Below, one piece after another: positions 28,695 to 36,087 of a stretch of DNA of 64,000 bases. The position numbers and the translations under genes were made by a program. The stretch comes from Rhodococcoides fascians NBRC 12155 = LMG 3623. Its GTDB lineage: Bacteria > Actinomycetota > Actinomycetes > Mycobacteriales > Mycobacteriaceae. The stretch's first letter is position 1. Every line of letters begins with the position of its first letter. Under the pieces are notes generated by a model. That model ran no database searches. It saw nothing but the letters and a program-made list of their open reading frames with translations, and was not told where the DNA came from. The stretch covers positions 1,054,001 to 1,118,000 of the forward strand of contig NZ_BCWW01000001.1 of assembly GCF_001894785.1 (NCBI RefSeq), read 5' to 3'.

Positions 28695-30881
28695 CTAGGC
28701 ACTCCCGTAAGCCCGCAGATGCGCCACCTGCTCGGGATCGAGTGACGGTTTGACCGTCGCCCGAGCGGTGGCGACATCCTCGGCGGTGACGTCTGCTGCG
28801 TCCATCGACCGACGCATCGCCGTCAGTGCGGCCTCGCGCAGCAGGGCCGCGCAGTCCGCGGCGGAGTAGCCGTCGAGATCGCGTGCGAGGGCTTCGAGAT
28901 CGACATCCTCGGCGAGCGGGATCGACTTGCCCGACGCCTTCAGGATGTCCACTCGCGCATCGGCATCCGGCGGCGGGACGAAGACCAGGCGCTCGAGCCT
29001 GCCGGGCCGCAGTAGAGCCGGGTCGATCAGATCGGGCCGGTTCGTTGCGCCGAGAACGACGACGTCGCGCAGTGGTTCGACGCCGTCGAGCTCGGTCAGC
29101 AGTGCCGCGACCACTCGGTCGCCGACACCGGAATCCGAACTCTGCCCGCGACGCGGTACGAGGGCGTCTACTTCGTCGAGAAAGATGAGCGAGGGGGCGG
29201 AGTCGCGGGCGCGCTGAAACAGTTCGCGCACAGCCTTTTCCGAGGACCCGACCCATTTGTCCATCAGTTCCGCGCCCTTGACCGAGTGCACGCTGAGCTG
29301 GCCCGAACTGGCCAGGGCGCGCACCAGAAACGTCTTGCCGCATCCGGGTGGGCCGTACAGTAGAACTCCGCGCGGTGGCTCGATGCCCAAGCGCGCGAAC
29401 GAATCCGGATGACGCAGCGGCCACAGGACGGCCTCGGTCAGGGCCTGCTTGGTCTCGACCATGTCTCCCACGTCCTCGAGGGAGAGGCTGCCGATCGCCA
29501 ATTCCTCGGCACCCGAGCGCGACAACGGCCGAATCACCTGCAACGCGCCGATCAGGTCGTCGTGCATCAGTGAGGCGGCCGTGGCATCGTTCGATGCCCG
29601 CGCAGCCGCTCGTAGCGCCGCTTCGCGCACCAGGGCAGCGAGATCGGCGACAACGAAACCTGGTGTCCGTGAGGCTATTTCGACAAGGTCGACATCACCC
29701 TGAGGGACCTTCTTCAGTAGATGCTCCAGTAACGCTCTGCGACCGGCGGCATCGGGGAGAGTGAGGGTCAGTTCGCGATCGCACAGATCCTGCCCACGCA
29801 CTCTGGCGTCGGTGGCCTCGGGATGTGCAGTCGTGACGATCAGAGCGAAGCCCGGAGTGTCCACGGCACGGCGCAGCACATCGAGGACGAACGTCGACGC
29901 AGGCTCCGGATCGGACGGCAGCAACGCGTCGACATCGGTGATCAGCAGCACCCCCGCGCCGGTCAGTTCGTCGACCGCAGCAGTGACGCGTTCGACGCGA
30001 GCCGACGCCTCCAATGCGCCGATCGACGGCCCGTCCAGCACGACGCATCGCCGTTCGCCGATGACGGCGCGTGCCAACGTCGTCTTGCCCACTCCGCCGG
30101 GGCCGGTGATCAGCACACCCAGATGCGGAGATGCGCCGAGGGTGGCGAGCAGTTCCGACTCGTCGAGCGCCAGTCGTAGCCACTCGGTGAGTTTGGCCTG
30201 TGCAGTGCTTACACCCACCAGGTCGGCCGCGCTTACGCGTGGCGGGGCCGCAGCTCCGGGCGTCGGAACCGATGTGGCCGAGGCCGATTCGGGTGATCCC
30301 GAGGCGACCGTGCCGCGCCCCCAGCTCACCGCAGAATTGGGTTGCACGCTCACGGGACCGCCGGAGGGTTCGACGGCCGAGACCGTCAACAGTTCGGTCG
30401 TCCACGCCACCCCGAACGTTCGCGACAGTGCCTGCGTGGCCGTCGACGTCGATGTGCCGGGCCCCAGATCGCGGGGGAGGAGCGACACGGTGTCGCCCAC
30501 GGTGAGGACCTTGCCGAGTAGCGCTTGGCGCAGGGTGGCGTCGGAAATGGAACCGGTGGCCAGGGCCGACCCGGTGACCGTGACGGTTCTCGCCCCGTAG
30601 ACCGTCACGGGAGCGACTGCCACAGAGGCATTTTCGCGTAGTCCGGCGTTGGAGAGCGTGACGTCGTCGAGTAGCGCGGTACCCTGCGGGATTCCGTTGG
30701 GAGCCTCGGCAACCACCGCAGCCGTACGCCGAGAACCGATGAGCGAGACGGCATCCCATTCCCGCAGACCGAGCGCCGCCAAGACCTCGGGATGGAGTCG
30801 GACGACGCCTCGCCTGGCGTCGGCGGCCGAGGTGTTCAATCGGGTGGTGAGAACGAGCTCGGGGGTTCGGGATTCGGTCAC
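28695..30881 (-). CDS. Cdc48/p97-like AAA+ ATPase (Rv0435c-like)
   Basis: 728-residue two-ring AAA+ protein. Residues 1-170 form a Cdc48-type N-domain with double-psi barrel features (RRGVVRLHPEVLAALGLREW). D1 has Walker A GPGGVGKT (260-267) but Walker B reads LLITDVD (312-318), with V317 where the catalytic Glu normally sits. D2 is complete: GPPGCGKT (510-517), IFLDEVD (D569, E570), and GATNRPDLIDPALLRPGRLER. It probably unfolds or remodels proteins with D2 as the motor. The GTG at 30881 opens the frame. Its position upstream of convergent genes and next to pssA/psd follows the mycobacterial order. Confidence 0.9.
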   Translation of the reverse strand: MTESRTPELVLTTRLNTSAADARRGVVRLHPEVLAALGLREWDAVSLIGSRRTAAVVAEAPNGIPQGTALLDDVTLSNAGLRENASVAVAPVTVYGARTVTVTGSALATGSISDATLRQALLGKVLTVGDTVSLLPRDLGPGTSTSTATQALSRTFGVAWTTELLTVSAVEPSGGPVSVQPNSAVSWGRGTVASGSPESASATSVPTPGAAAPPRVSAADLVGVSTAQAKLTEWLRLALDESELLATLGASPHLGVLITGPGGVGKTTLARAVIGERRCVVLDGPSIGALEASARVERVTAAVDELTGAGVLLITDVDALLPSDPEPASTFVLDVLRRAVDTPGFALIVTTAHPEATDARVRGQDLCDRELTLTLPDAAGRRALLEHLLKKVPQGDVDLVEIASRTPGFVVADLAALVREAALRAAARASNDATAASLMHDDLIGALQVIRPLSRSGAEELAIGSLSLEDVGDMVETKQALTEAVLWPLRHPDSFARLGIEPPRGVLLYGPPGCGKTFLVRALASSGQLSVHSVKGAELMDKWVGSSEKAVRELFQRARDSAPSLIFLDEVDALVPRRGQSSDSGVGDRVVAALLTELDGVEPLRDVVVLGATNRPDLIDPALLRPGRLERLVFVPPPDADARVDILKASGKSIPLAEDVDLEALARDLDGYSAADCAALLREAALTAMRRSMDAADVTAEDVATARATVKPSLDPEQVAHLRAYGSA

Positions 30882-30902
30882 ACGTCCAACCTAATGGGGT
30901 CG

Positions 30903-31757
30903 TCAGCTGCGCGGTCGGCGAAGTCCCAGACGCGCCTGCGACCGGCGCGCGTTGCCGGGCGACCGTCGAATGGCGCGGCGTTCCGCGCGACGCTCGGCCG
31001 GCTTCGCATCCCACGTGTACGGGCGTGCAGCCGTCCAGCGCTGCGAGCGCACCGCGAACGGAATGTGCACGAGGTAGGCGAACACCAATCCCATCAGCAG
31101 GACCAGCGGGAAGGTGATGAGCGCGGCAGCGAGCAGCGCGACCAACACCAGCAAACCGGCGGCCAAGCGCGGTGGCACCGAGACCGTCTTGAGCGCGAGA
31201 GTGGGGATGGTGCTCACGATCAGACCAGCGGTGAGGATCGACCAGCCGGCGACGACGTAGAACGAGGCCCACCAGCCGTCGCCGAATTCCTCGAATGCAG
31301 CGATCGGGGCGAGCGCGATGAGTGCACCTGCGGGTGCGGGGACCCCGGTGAAGAACTCGCGGGCGTACGCCGGGGTGTCGTCCTCGTCGAGCAGGGTGTT
31401 GAACCGGGCGAGTCGGAGCACGATGCTCACGGCGTACACCAGTGCGACGATCCAACCGCCACTACTGCCCTCGAGCAGAGTCACGTAGAGCACCAAGGCG
31501 GGCGCGACGCCGAACGAGATTGCATCGGACAGAGAATCCAGTTCGGCACCGATCTTGCTGGTGGCGTCGAGCAGACGAGCGATGCGGCCGTCCAGTGCGT
31601 CGAGGATCGCAGCGGCACCGATCATCGCGAGTGCGGTTCCGAGTTGACCGTCGAGAGCGAACTTGACTGCCGACAACCCGGAGCACAACGCGAGAATGGT
31701 GACGACCGACGGAAGCAGACGGATAGCAGCAGGCGGCTTGGCGCTCCTGGTGATCAT
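30903..31757 (-). CDS. pssA: CDP-diacylglycerol-serine O-phosphatidyltransferase
   Basis: Makes phosphatidylserine from CDP-diacylglycerol and serine in the membrane. The CDP-alcohol phosphotransferase motif is present as DALDGRIARLLDATSKIGAE then LDSLSDAISFG (the DG-AR-G-D-D pattern). About eight hydrophobic segments follow, and a basic Arg-rich tail closes the 284 residues. The ATG at 31757 (MITRSAKPP) is chosen because upstream codons lie inside psd. It follows psd after 7 bases, giving a psd-pssA operon for phosphatidylethanolamine synthesis. Confidence 0.93.
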   Translation of the reverse strand: MITRSAKPPAAIRLLPSVVTILALCSGLSAVKFALDGQLGTALAMIGAAAILDALDGRIARLLDATSKIGAELDSLSDAISFGVAPALVLYVTLLEGSSGGWIVALVYAVSIVLRLARFNTLLDEDDTPAYAREFFTGVPAPAGALIALAPIAAFEEFGDGWWASFYVVAGWSILTAGLIVSTIPTLALKTVSVPPRLAAGLLVLVALLAAALITFPLVLLMGLVFAYLVHIPFAVRSQRWTAARPYTWDAKPAERRAERRAIRRSPGNARRSQARLGLRRPRS

Positions 31758-31764
31758 GTCGTTT

Positions 31765-32481
31765 CTACTGGGGGAGCTCGGCGAGTACCGTCTCGGCACC
31801 GACTGCTCGTTGGCCGCGTTCGACGAGGAGCGTCGTCCCGGCCGGGAAGTAGGTGTCGACGCGGGAGCCGAATCGGATCAGGCCGTACGTGTCGCCGATG
31901 GAGAGCACGTCTCCGACCTTCGCGTTGTTGACGATGCGTCGAGCGATGAGACCGGCGATCTGCACCACGCCGACGTGGTGACCGGAATCGGTCTCGATGT
32001 GCATGCTGTTGCGCTCGTTGACCTCACTGGCCTCGGCCAGGTCTGCGGACTTGAACTGACCGCGGCGATGTACGACCTCGACCACGCGTCCGCCGACGGG
32101 AACACGCTGCACGTGCACGTCCAGAACGGACAGGAAGATGCTCACTCGCGGCACGGGCTGTGCACCGAGATCGAGCTCGGCGGGCGGGACGGCGGTGTCG
32201 ACGAGGGTGACCAAACCGTCGGCGGGAGCGACGACGACGCCGGGGCGGTTCGGCGGCACGCGCGACGGGTGGCGGAAGAAGGTGGCGCAGGCTCCTGCGG
32301 CGACGAGCCCGGCATTGCGGACCCACTTCGACCGACGGCCGAGCACTGCGACGGCCAGGGGACCACCGACGAAGGGCAGTCCGGCGGGGTGTAGCGGTGG
32401 AACCGTTTCGCGAACCAGGTCGACGATGTGAGCCACTCCCGTGCGGGGTGGTTGATCAATCGGGGCGGGACGGCGTGCCAC
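31765..32481 (-). CDS. psd: Phosphatidylserine decarboxylase
   Basis: Decarboxylates phosphatidylserine to phosphatidylethanolamine. 238 residues, of the short (PSD-A) type. The self-cleavage site is visible as IRFGSRVD, where the Ser would become the pyruvoyl group; [18 protein letters not shown] and the [10 protein letters not shown] block are family signatures. A short hydrophobic pair near residues 35-65 anchors it. The GTG at 32481 follows AGGAGA. It is upstream of and coupled to pssA. Confidence 0.93.
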   Translation of the reverse strand: MARRPAPIDQPPRTGVAHIVDLVRETVPPLHPAGLPFVGGPLAVAVLGRRSKWVRNAGLVAAGACATFFRHPSRVPPNRPGVVVAPADGLVTLVDTAVPPAELDLGAQPVPRVSIFLSVLDVHVQRVPVGGRVVEVVHRRGQFKSADLAEASEVNERNSMHIETDSGHHVGVVQIAGLIARRIVNNAKVGDVLSIGDTYGLIRFGSRVDTYFPAGTTLLVERGQRAVGAETVLAELPQ

Positions 32482-32558
32482 GGTCTCCTCTTACTGTCGG
32501 GCGAGCTCGGATGCGGGCAGGGATTGGACGCCGGGAGCTGATCGGACGGCGAACAAAA

Positions 32559-32604
32559 CGACTGCCGGGGCCCTCACAGAGTACGTGAGCGGCCCCGGCA
32601 GTCG
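32559..32604 (-). terminator. Rho-independent terminator after the GlsB-type gene
   Basis: CGACTGCCGGGGCC (32559-32572) pairs perfectly with 32591-32604; an inner CTCAC/GTGAG can extend the stem. Read on the minus strand it is followed by TTTTGTT. It lies 17 bases after the stop of the GlsB/YeaQ-type gene and before psd, so it isolates the two transcripts. Confidence 0.85.
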
Positions 32605-32620
32605 GGAAGTGCGAGTGAAA

Positions 32621-32890
32621 TCAGACGCGGCTGCGACCGGTCACGAGCTTGACCAGGAACAGCAGGATGCATGCACCGAGGATGCAGGTGATGAAGCTGA
32701 AGATCAGGCCGCCACCTTCGACGTCGACGCCGAAGACCTTGAGCAGGTATCCACCGATGAGGCCGCCGATGATGCCGACGACGATGTTCAGGATGATGCC
32801 CATCTGAGCATCGGTCTTCATGATCTTGCTGCCGATCCAGCCGGCGAGACCGCCGATGATGATCCAGCCGATGATTCCGAGACCCAACAT
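32621..32890 (-). CDS. GlsB/YeaQ/YmgE-family small membrane protein
   Basis: 89 residues, three hydrophobic segments and the family motif GGLAGWIGSKIMKTDAQMG, then GIIGGLIGGYLL. Members of this family (transglycosylase-associated or stress-response proteins) are usually induced by general stress; the function is unknown. A GTTT-N16-GGGCAT promoter of SigF/SigB type lies about 50 bases upstream (32964-32939), which supports stress control here. It ends at a clear terminator. Confidence 0.88.
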   Translation of the reverse strand: MLGLGIIGWIIIGGLAGWIGSKIMKTDAQMGIILNIVVGIIGGLIGGYLLKVFGVDVEGGGLIFSFITCILGACILLFLVKLVTGRSRV

Positions 32891-32938
32891 GTGTTGCCCC
32901 CACTTTCCGTGTGTATCGATTGCTTGTCGAAACCATGG

Positions 32939-32964
32939 ATGCCCAGGGGTAACAAACCTGAAAC
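32939..32964 (-). promoter_or_regulatory. SigF/SigB-type promoter of the GlsB-type gene
   Basis: On the minus strand GTTT (32964-32961) and GGGCAT (32944-32939) are separated by 16 bases, close to the actinobacterial SigF consensus GTTT-N15/16-GGGTAT. The -10 ends about 49 bases before the start codon. Confidence 0.55.
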
Positions 32965-32978
32965 CTTCCTGAGAAAAG

Positions 32979-33443
32979 TTATTTTCGGCTCGACTTTTCG
33001 CTTTCGGTCTTGATGCGTCGGAGCGTGCTGTTCATGCCTTCGACCAGCTCGACATCGAACTCGTCGATCCCGCCGAGGATCCGCTTGACCAGCAACGACG
33101 ACACGGCCGAGGTGCCGCTGGGGGCTTCCCGCTTCTCGACGACGGTGGTTCCGGTTGCCGTCGGAGTGAGCGTGTACGACCAGATCGTCTTGTTCTCGAC
33201 GATGCGGAACGCCAGTGCCTTGTTCGGCTCGAAGGTGACGACCTTGGCGCTGGTCGGCCACACGAGCAGGCCCTTGCGGTTGATGTTGAGCGTTCGGGTG
33301 CCCTTGCCGACGGGTCCGCCGAAGACCTTCATCTTCTTGCACTGCGGACTCCACTCGCCCATGCGCTGTAGGTCCGAGACGACCGACCACACGGCCTGCG
33401 GACTGGCATCGATGTCGATCGTGGCTTCGAGGGTCTTGCTCAA
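32979..33443 (-). CDS. SRPBCC-family (polyketide-cyclase-like) protein
   Basis: 154-residue START-like domain: ATIDIDASPQAVWSVVSDLQR then MGEWSPQCKKM at the N-terminus and the C-terminal helix DEFDVELVEGMNSTLRRIK. This fold binds hydrophobic ligands; the ligand is unknown. The start is TTG at 33443, with CGGAGG nine bases upstream. An IS30-family element sits just upstream (from 33531) and may have displaced its original promoter. Confidence 0.8.
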   Translation of the reverse strand: MSKTLEATIDIDASPQAVWSVVSDLQRMGEWSPQCKKMKVFGGPVGKGTRTLNINRKGLLVWPTSAKVVTFEPNKALAFRIVENKTIWSYTLTPTATGTTVVEKREAPSGTSAVSSLLVKRILGGIDEFDVELVEGMNSTLRRIKTESEKSSRK

Positions 33444-33530
33444 CGTGGGCCTCCGGGTTGTAGGAATAGCTGCAACTGATCGTCACACCAATCGTGTGCA
33501 TCCTATGTGGCCGTGACCACACTCGGCCAC

Positions 33531-33543
33531 CATGTGAGTGGAA
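33531..33543 (+). repeat. Left terminal inverted repeat of the IS30 element
   Basis: CATGTGAGTGGAA, 72 bases before the transposase start; perfect partner at 34789-34801. Confidence 0.85.
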
Positions 33544-33602
33544 CCTCGTAGCCCACTACGGGCGGATTCGAGCGGTGGTTGCAACGTGCCTGATCATTAG
33601 GG

Positions 33603-34775
33603 ATGTTTGCGATGGTTCACCCGGGTTTCTCACATCAGGTTCGGATGACGCTCTGGTCACTGCGGAGCAGTGGCGTGACGATCAAGGACGCTGCCCTCGC
33701 AGTCGGTATCAGCGAGGGCAGCGGCTGGAACTGGGTGTACGAACGTGGTGGTGTGCGTCCACGCTCGACACCGGAGCCGACGGGCCGTTTCCTCTCACTG
33801 GAGGAACGCGAGTTCATCGCCGACGGTGTCCGGGACGGCTGGACGATGACCGCGATCGCGACATGCCTGGGGCGAGCGGTGTCGACGATCAGTCGAGAAC
33901 TCAAGCGGCACAAGTACTTCCGCGGACAGTACAAGCCACATCAGGCCGAGCGTGATGCCCGAAAGGCAGCCAAACGCCCGAAGAAGGGCAAGCTCGAGCT
34001 CACGCCGTTGCTGCGCGATCGGGTGCAGGCGCTGCTCGAGTTGGACTACTCGCCCGAGCAGATCTCGGCGACACTGAGGAAGGAATTTCCTCACTCGCCG
34101 GAGATGCATGTGTCGCACGAAACGATCTATCAGACCCTCTACGTTCAGAGCAAAGGTGGCCTGACCAAGGAGCTGACCAGGCATCTTCGGACTGGCCGGC
34201 CGGTGCGGCTGGCGCACCGCCGCACCACCGAACGGCGATCGAAAATCCGCGGGATGATCAACATCTCCGAACGGCCCGCCGAGGTCGCCGACCGCAACGT
34301 TCCCGGCCATTGGGAGGGTGATCTGATCATCGGCACCAAGGGCGGGTCGGCGATCGGGACGCTGGTCGAGCGGACCTCGCGGTTGGTGATGCTGCTGCAT
34401 CTGCCCATCGATCATTCGGCGGCGTCGGTGGCCGAGGCGATGACGAAGAAGATCGCGGAACTGCCTGCGGCACTGATGCGTTCGATCACCTGGGATCAAG
34501 GTGGCGAGATGGCCAAGCATGCCGAGATCACCGTCGCCACAGGGGTGCAGATCTACTTCTGTGATCCGCACTCCCCGTGGCAGCGGGGCACCAACGAGAA
34601 CACCAACGGTCTGCTCCGTCAGTACTTCAAGAAGGGCACCGACTTGTCGGTGCACGGTCCCGAACGGCTCGACGAGGTCGCCGCTCTACTGAACAACCGC
34701 CCCAGAAAGACCCTGGGATGGGATACTCCACTCGAGGAGTACAACAAACGACTGCTCGTTGCGACGACCACGTGA
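33603..34775 (+). CDS. IS30-family transposase
   Basis: 390-residue DDE transposase. The N-terminal half has two helix-turn-helix regions (VTIKDAALAVGISEGSG; the IS30-type HTH around WTMTAIATCLGRAVSTISREL). The rve catalytic core carries the acidic triad in GHWEGDLIIG (Asp), SITWDQGGEM (Asp) and RGTNENTNGLLRQYF (Glu). The frame is intact from ATG 33603 to 34775. The C-terminus ends YNKRLLVATTT, typical of the family. Confidence 0.95.
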   Translation: MFAMVHPGFSHQVRMTLWSLRSSGVTIKDAALAVGISEGSGWNWVYERGGVRPRSTPEPTGRFLSLEEREFIADGVRDGWTMTAIATCLGRAVSTISRELKRHKYFRGQYKPHQAERDARKAAKRPKKGKLELTPLLRDRVQALLELDYSPEQISATLRKEFPHSPEMHVSHETIYQTLYVQSKGGLTKELTRHLRTGRPVRLAHRRTTERRSKIRGMINISERPAEVADRNVPGHWEGDLIIGTKGGSAIGTLVERTSRLVMLLHLPIDHSAASVAEAMTKKIAELPAALMRSITWDQGGEMAKHAEITVATGVQIYFCDPHSPWQRGTNENTNGLLRQYFKKGTDLSVHGPERLDEVAALLNNRPRKTLGWDTPLEEYNKRLLVATTT

Positions 34776-34788
34776 ACCCGTCACGAAC

Positions 34789-34801
34789 TTCCACTCACAT
34801 G
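34789..34801 (-). repeat. Right terminal inverted repeat of the IS30 element
   Basis: TTCCACTCACATG, 14 bases after the transposase stop; perfect complement of the left end. Confidence 0.85.
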
Positions 34802-34847
34802 CGAGCGAAGCGAGCTCCACTCCTGCTCACATGCGAGCGCGGCGAGC
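34794..34847. repeat. 22-bp direct repeat at the IS right edge and DUF1206 gene end
   Basis: CTCACATGCGAGCGAAGCGAGC (34794-34815, shown here as two parts CTCACATGCGAGCG and AAGCGAGC) recurs at 34826-34847 with two changes, a period of 32 bases. The first copy overlaps the IS right end. The second copy encodes the last codons and stop of the DUF1206 gene. Confidence 0.75.
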
Positions 34848-35654
34848 CAGAATGAATGCATACAGGCCGTACAGAGCGATTCCCACGCCGGCGAGGATCA
34901 ACAGAACCTGCCCGTACGGCTGGGCTCCCAGGGTCTTGACGGCACCGTCGATTCCGGTGGCCTTCGACGGGTCCGACTGCAGTACCGCTACGACGACGAG
35001 GATTCCCGCCCCCACGAGCGCCGTGCCCTTGGCCGCGTATCCGGCGATGCCAAGTTTCACGACCGCTCCGCTCTGACTGCCTTCGAGGTCGTCGAGGAAA
35101 TTCTTCGAGACGCCCTTGTAGACGTGGTATCCGCCGACGCCGATGACGATCAGGGCGATGACGATCAAAACGAGCTTGCCGCCACCGGATTCCATCAGTC
35201 GCGCCGAGTAGCCGGCGTTCTGTTGCCCACTGGACTTACCGGATCCGGTCGCGAAACCGTAGGTAGAGAATGCGAAGGCGATGTAGACGACGGCCAGCGC
35301 TGCCGCCTTCAGTCGATCCATCGCGCTGCCCTCGTCGGAATCGGACTTCTTGCCGACGATGGCCTCGACGATGCGCCACAGGGCCAGTGCCACGAACGCG
35401 ACGACGGCAACCCACAGTGCGATCTTGCCGCCGGGCTTCTCGGCCAGTTCTGCGAGTGCTCCGGACTGGTCGGCGTTACCGCCCTGACCGAACGCCAATC
35501 GGATGGCGATGTACCCGATCAGGATGTGCAGCACTCCGCTGACGAAGTGGCCGGCCCGGGCCGCCTTCTCGAATGCACCGTTGTCCTGAACCGAATTGGC
35601 CAGTGATTTTCCTGTTCCCGAATGTCCCGACGTGGATTTTCCCGACGTGTTCAC
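34827..35654 (-). CDS. DUF1206 membrane protein
   Basis: 275-residue membrane protein with three repeated pairs of helices, the DUF1206 layout (AARAGHFVSGVLHILIGYIA; AAALAVVYIAFAFSTYGFA; KLGIAGYAAKGTALVGAG). The N-terminus is Ser/Gly/Lys-rich. Function unknown. The GTG at 35654 is the probable start. Upstream, GTTT-N16-GGGTAA (35714-35689) is a good SigF/SigB-type promoter, so it is probably induced in stress or stationary phase. Its stop lies 26 bases from the right end of the IS30 element. Confidence 0.85.
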   Translation of the reverse strand: MNTSGKSTSGHSGTGKSLANSVQDNGAFEKAARAGHFVSGVLHILIGYIAIRLAFGQGGNADQSGALAELAEKPGGKIALWVAVVAFVALALWRIVEAIVGKKSDSDEGSAMDRLKAAALAVVYIAFAFSTYGFATGSGKSSGQQNAGYSARLMESGGGKLVLIVIALIVIGVGGYHVYKGVSKNFLDDLEGSQSGAVVKLGIAGYAAKGTALVGAGILVVVAVLQSDPSKATGIDGAVKTLGAQPYGQVLLILAGVGIALYGLYAFILARRARM

Positions 35655-35688
35655 GAACGTTCCCCGATCAGTTGATGTGGGCCGATGT

Positions 35689-35714
35689 TTACCCCACGTA
35701 GAGCGGGGAGAAAC
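35689..35714 (-). promoter_or_regulatory. SigF/SigB-type promoter of the DUF1206 gene
   Basis: Minus strand GTTT (35714-35711), 16-base spacer, GGGTAA (35694-35689), about 34 bases before the start codon. This is a close match to the SigF/SigB-type pattern of actinobacteria (GTTT-N14/17-GGGTA). Confidence 0.65.
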
Positions 35715-35748
35715 GGTCTTTCGGCGCGAAACGCCGTACGAGATCCCA

Positions 35749-35768
35749 GCCCGGCGTTAACGCCGGGC
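35749..35768. repeat. 20-bp perfect palindrome
   Basis: GCCCGGCGTT-AACGCCGGGC reads the same on both strands with no loop, so it is more likely a dimeric protein site than an RNA hairpin. It lies between the DUF1206 promoter and the small plus-strand open frame. Confidence 0.7.
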
Positions 35769-35834
35769 GGACACTGATCGATGTAGCAAGCGGAGTGTCG
35801 GGACCAACGAAGAAATTGTTCGGAGTGATCCACC

Positions 35835-35990
35835 GTGAAATTACAGTCGATAATGCGTCGTACAAGCAGTGATCTGCCCCTGTTGAAGACCGCCAGGATG
35901 AGCGGCAGTCCGCGTACCTGGCCTGCCGAGAAGCTCGAGCGGCTGCTCACCCCGCAGGAGATCGATCTGATCAGGCGCGGCCGAATCTGA
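35835..35990 (+). CDS. Possible small protein (51 residues)
   Basis: An open frame from GTG 35835 to TGA 35990 encodes a basic 51-residue peptide (start MKLQSIMRRTSSDLPLL; end EKLERLLTPQEIDLIRRGRI). The C-terminal half reads like an amphipathic helix-turn-helix, and codon use looks coding (third positions are mostly G/C). GGAG lies about 11 bases upstream. I recognise no family. It could also start at the internal ATG 35853. It may be spurious. Confidence 0.4.
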   Translation: MKLQSIMRRTSSDLPLLKTARMSGSPRTWPAEKLERLLTPQEIDLIRRGRI

Positions 35991-36087
35991 CCCTGCTGTT
36001 CCCAGGCTCGACGCCGTCACTCACCTCCCATAGGGGGTCCGGTGGTGGCATGCTCATGAGGTTGACGAGCACCAGTCCTGGAGGGTC

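Larger units (their letters stand above)
33531..34801 (+). mobile_element. IS30-family insertion sequence, about 1.27 kb
   Basis: A single intact transposase gene is bracketed by terminal inverted repeats. CATGTGAGTGGAA (33531-33543) matches the complement of 34789-34801 perfectly over 13 bases, and similarity continues with mismatches to about 22 bases. No clear target duplication is seen. The element sits between the SRPBCC gene and the 3' end of the DUF1206 gene without breaking either. Intact ends and an intact open frame suggest a recent, possibly active copy. Confidence 0.85.
35655..36087. other. Region between the DUF1206 gene and the response-regulator operon
   Basis: 433 bases without a large gene. 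It holds the SigF/SigB-like promoter of the DUF1206 gene, a 20-bp perfect palindrome (35749-35768) and a possible 51-codon gene on the plus strand (35835-35990), each listed separately. Just before the reductase gene is the ribosome site CTGGAGGGTC. Confidence 0.6.

Noticed and set aside
29695..31455. A 586-codon minus-strand frame across the AAA ATPase and pssA genes
   Set aside because: Wrong frame over two recognised genes; Arg/Gly/His-rich without domains.
33444..34826. Idea that the IS30 element interrupts a gene
   Set aside because: Both neighbours have complete ends and no split frame is visible across the insertion.
35651..35950. A 99-codon minus-strand frame upstream of the DUF1206 gene
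   Set aside because: It covers the SigF/SigB-like promoter and the palindrome; the product has no recognisable features.
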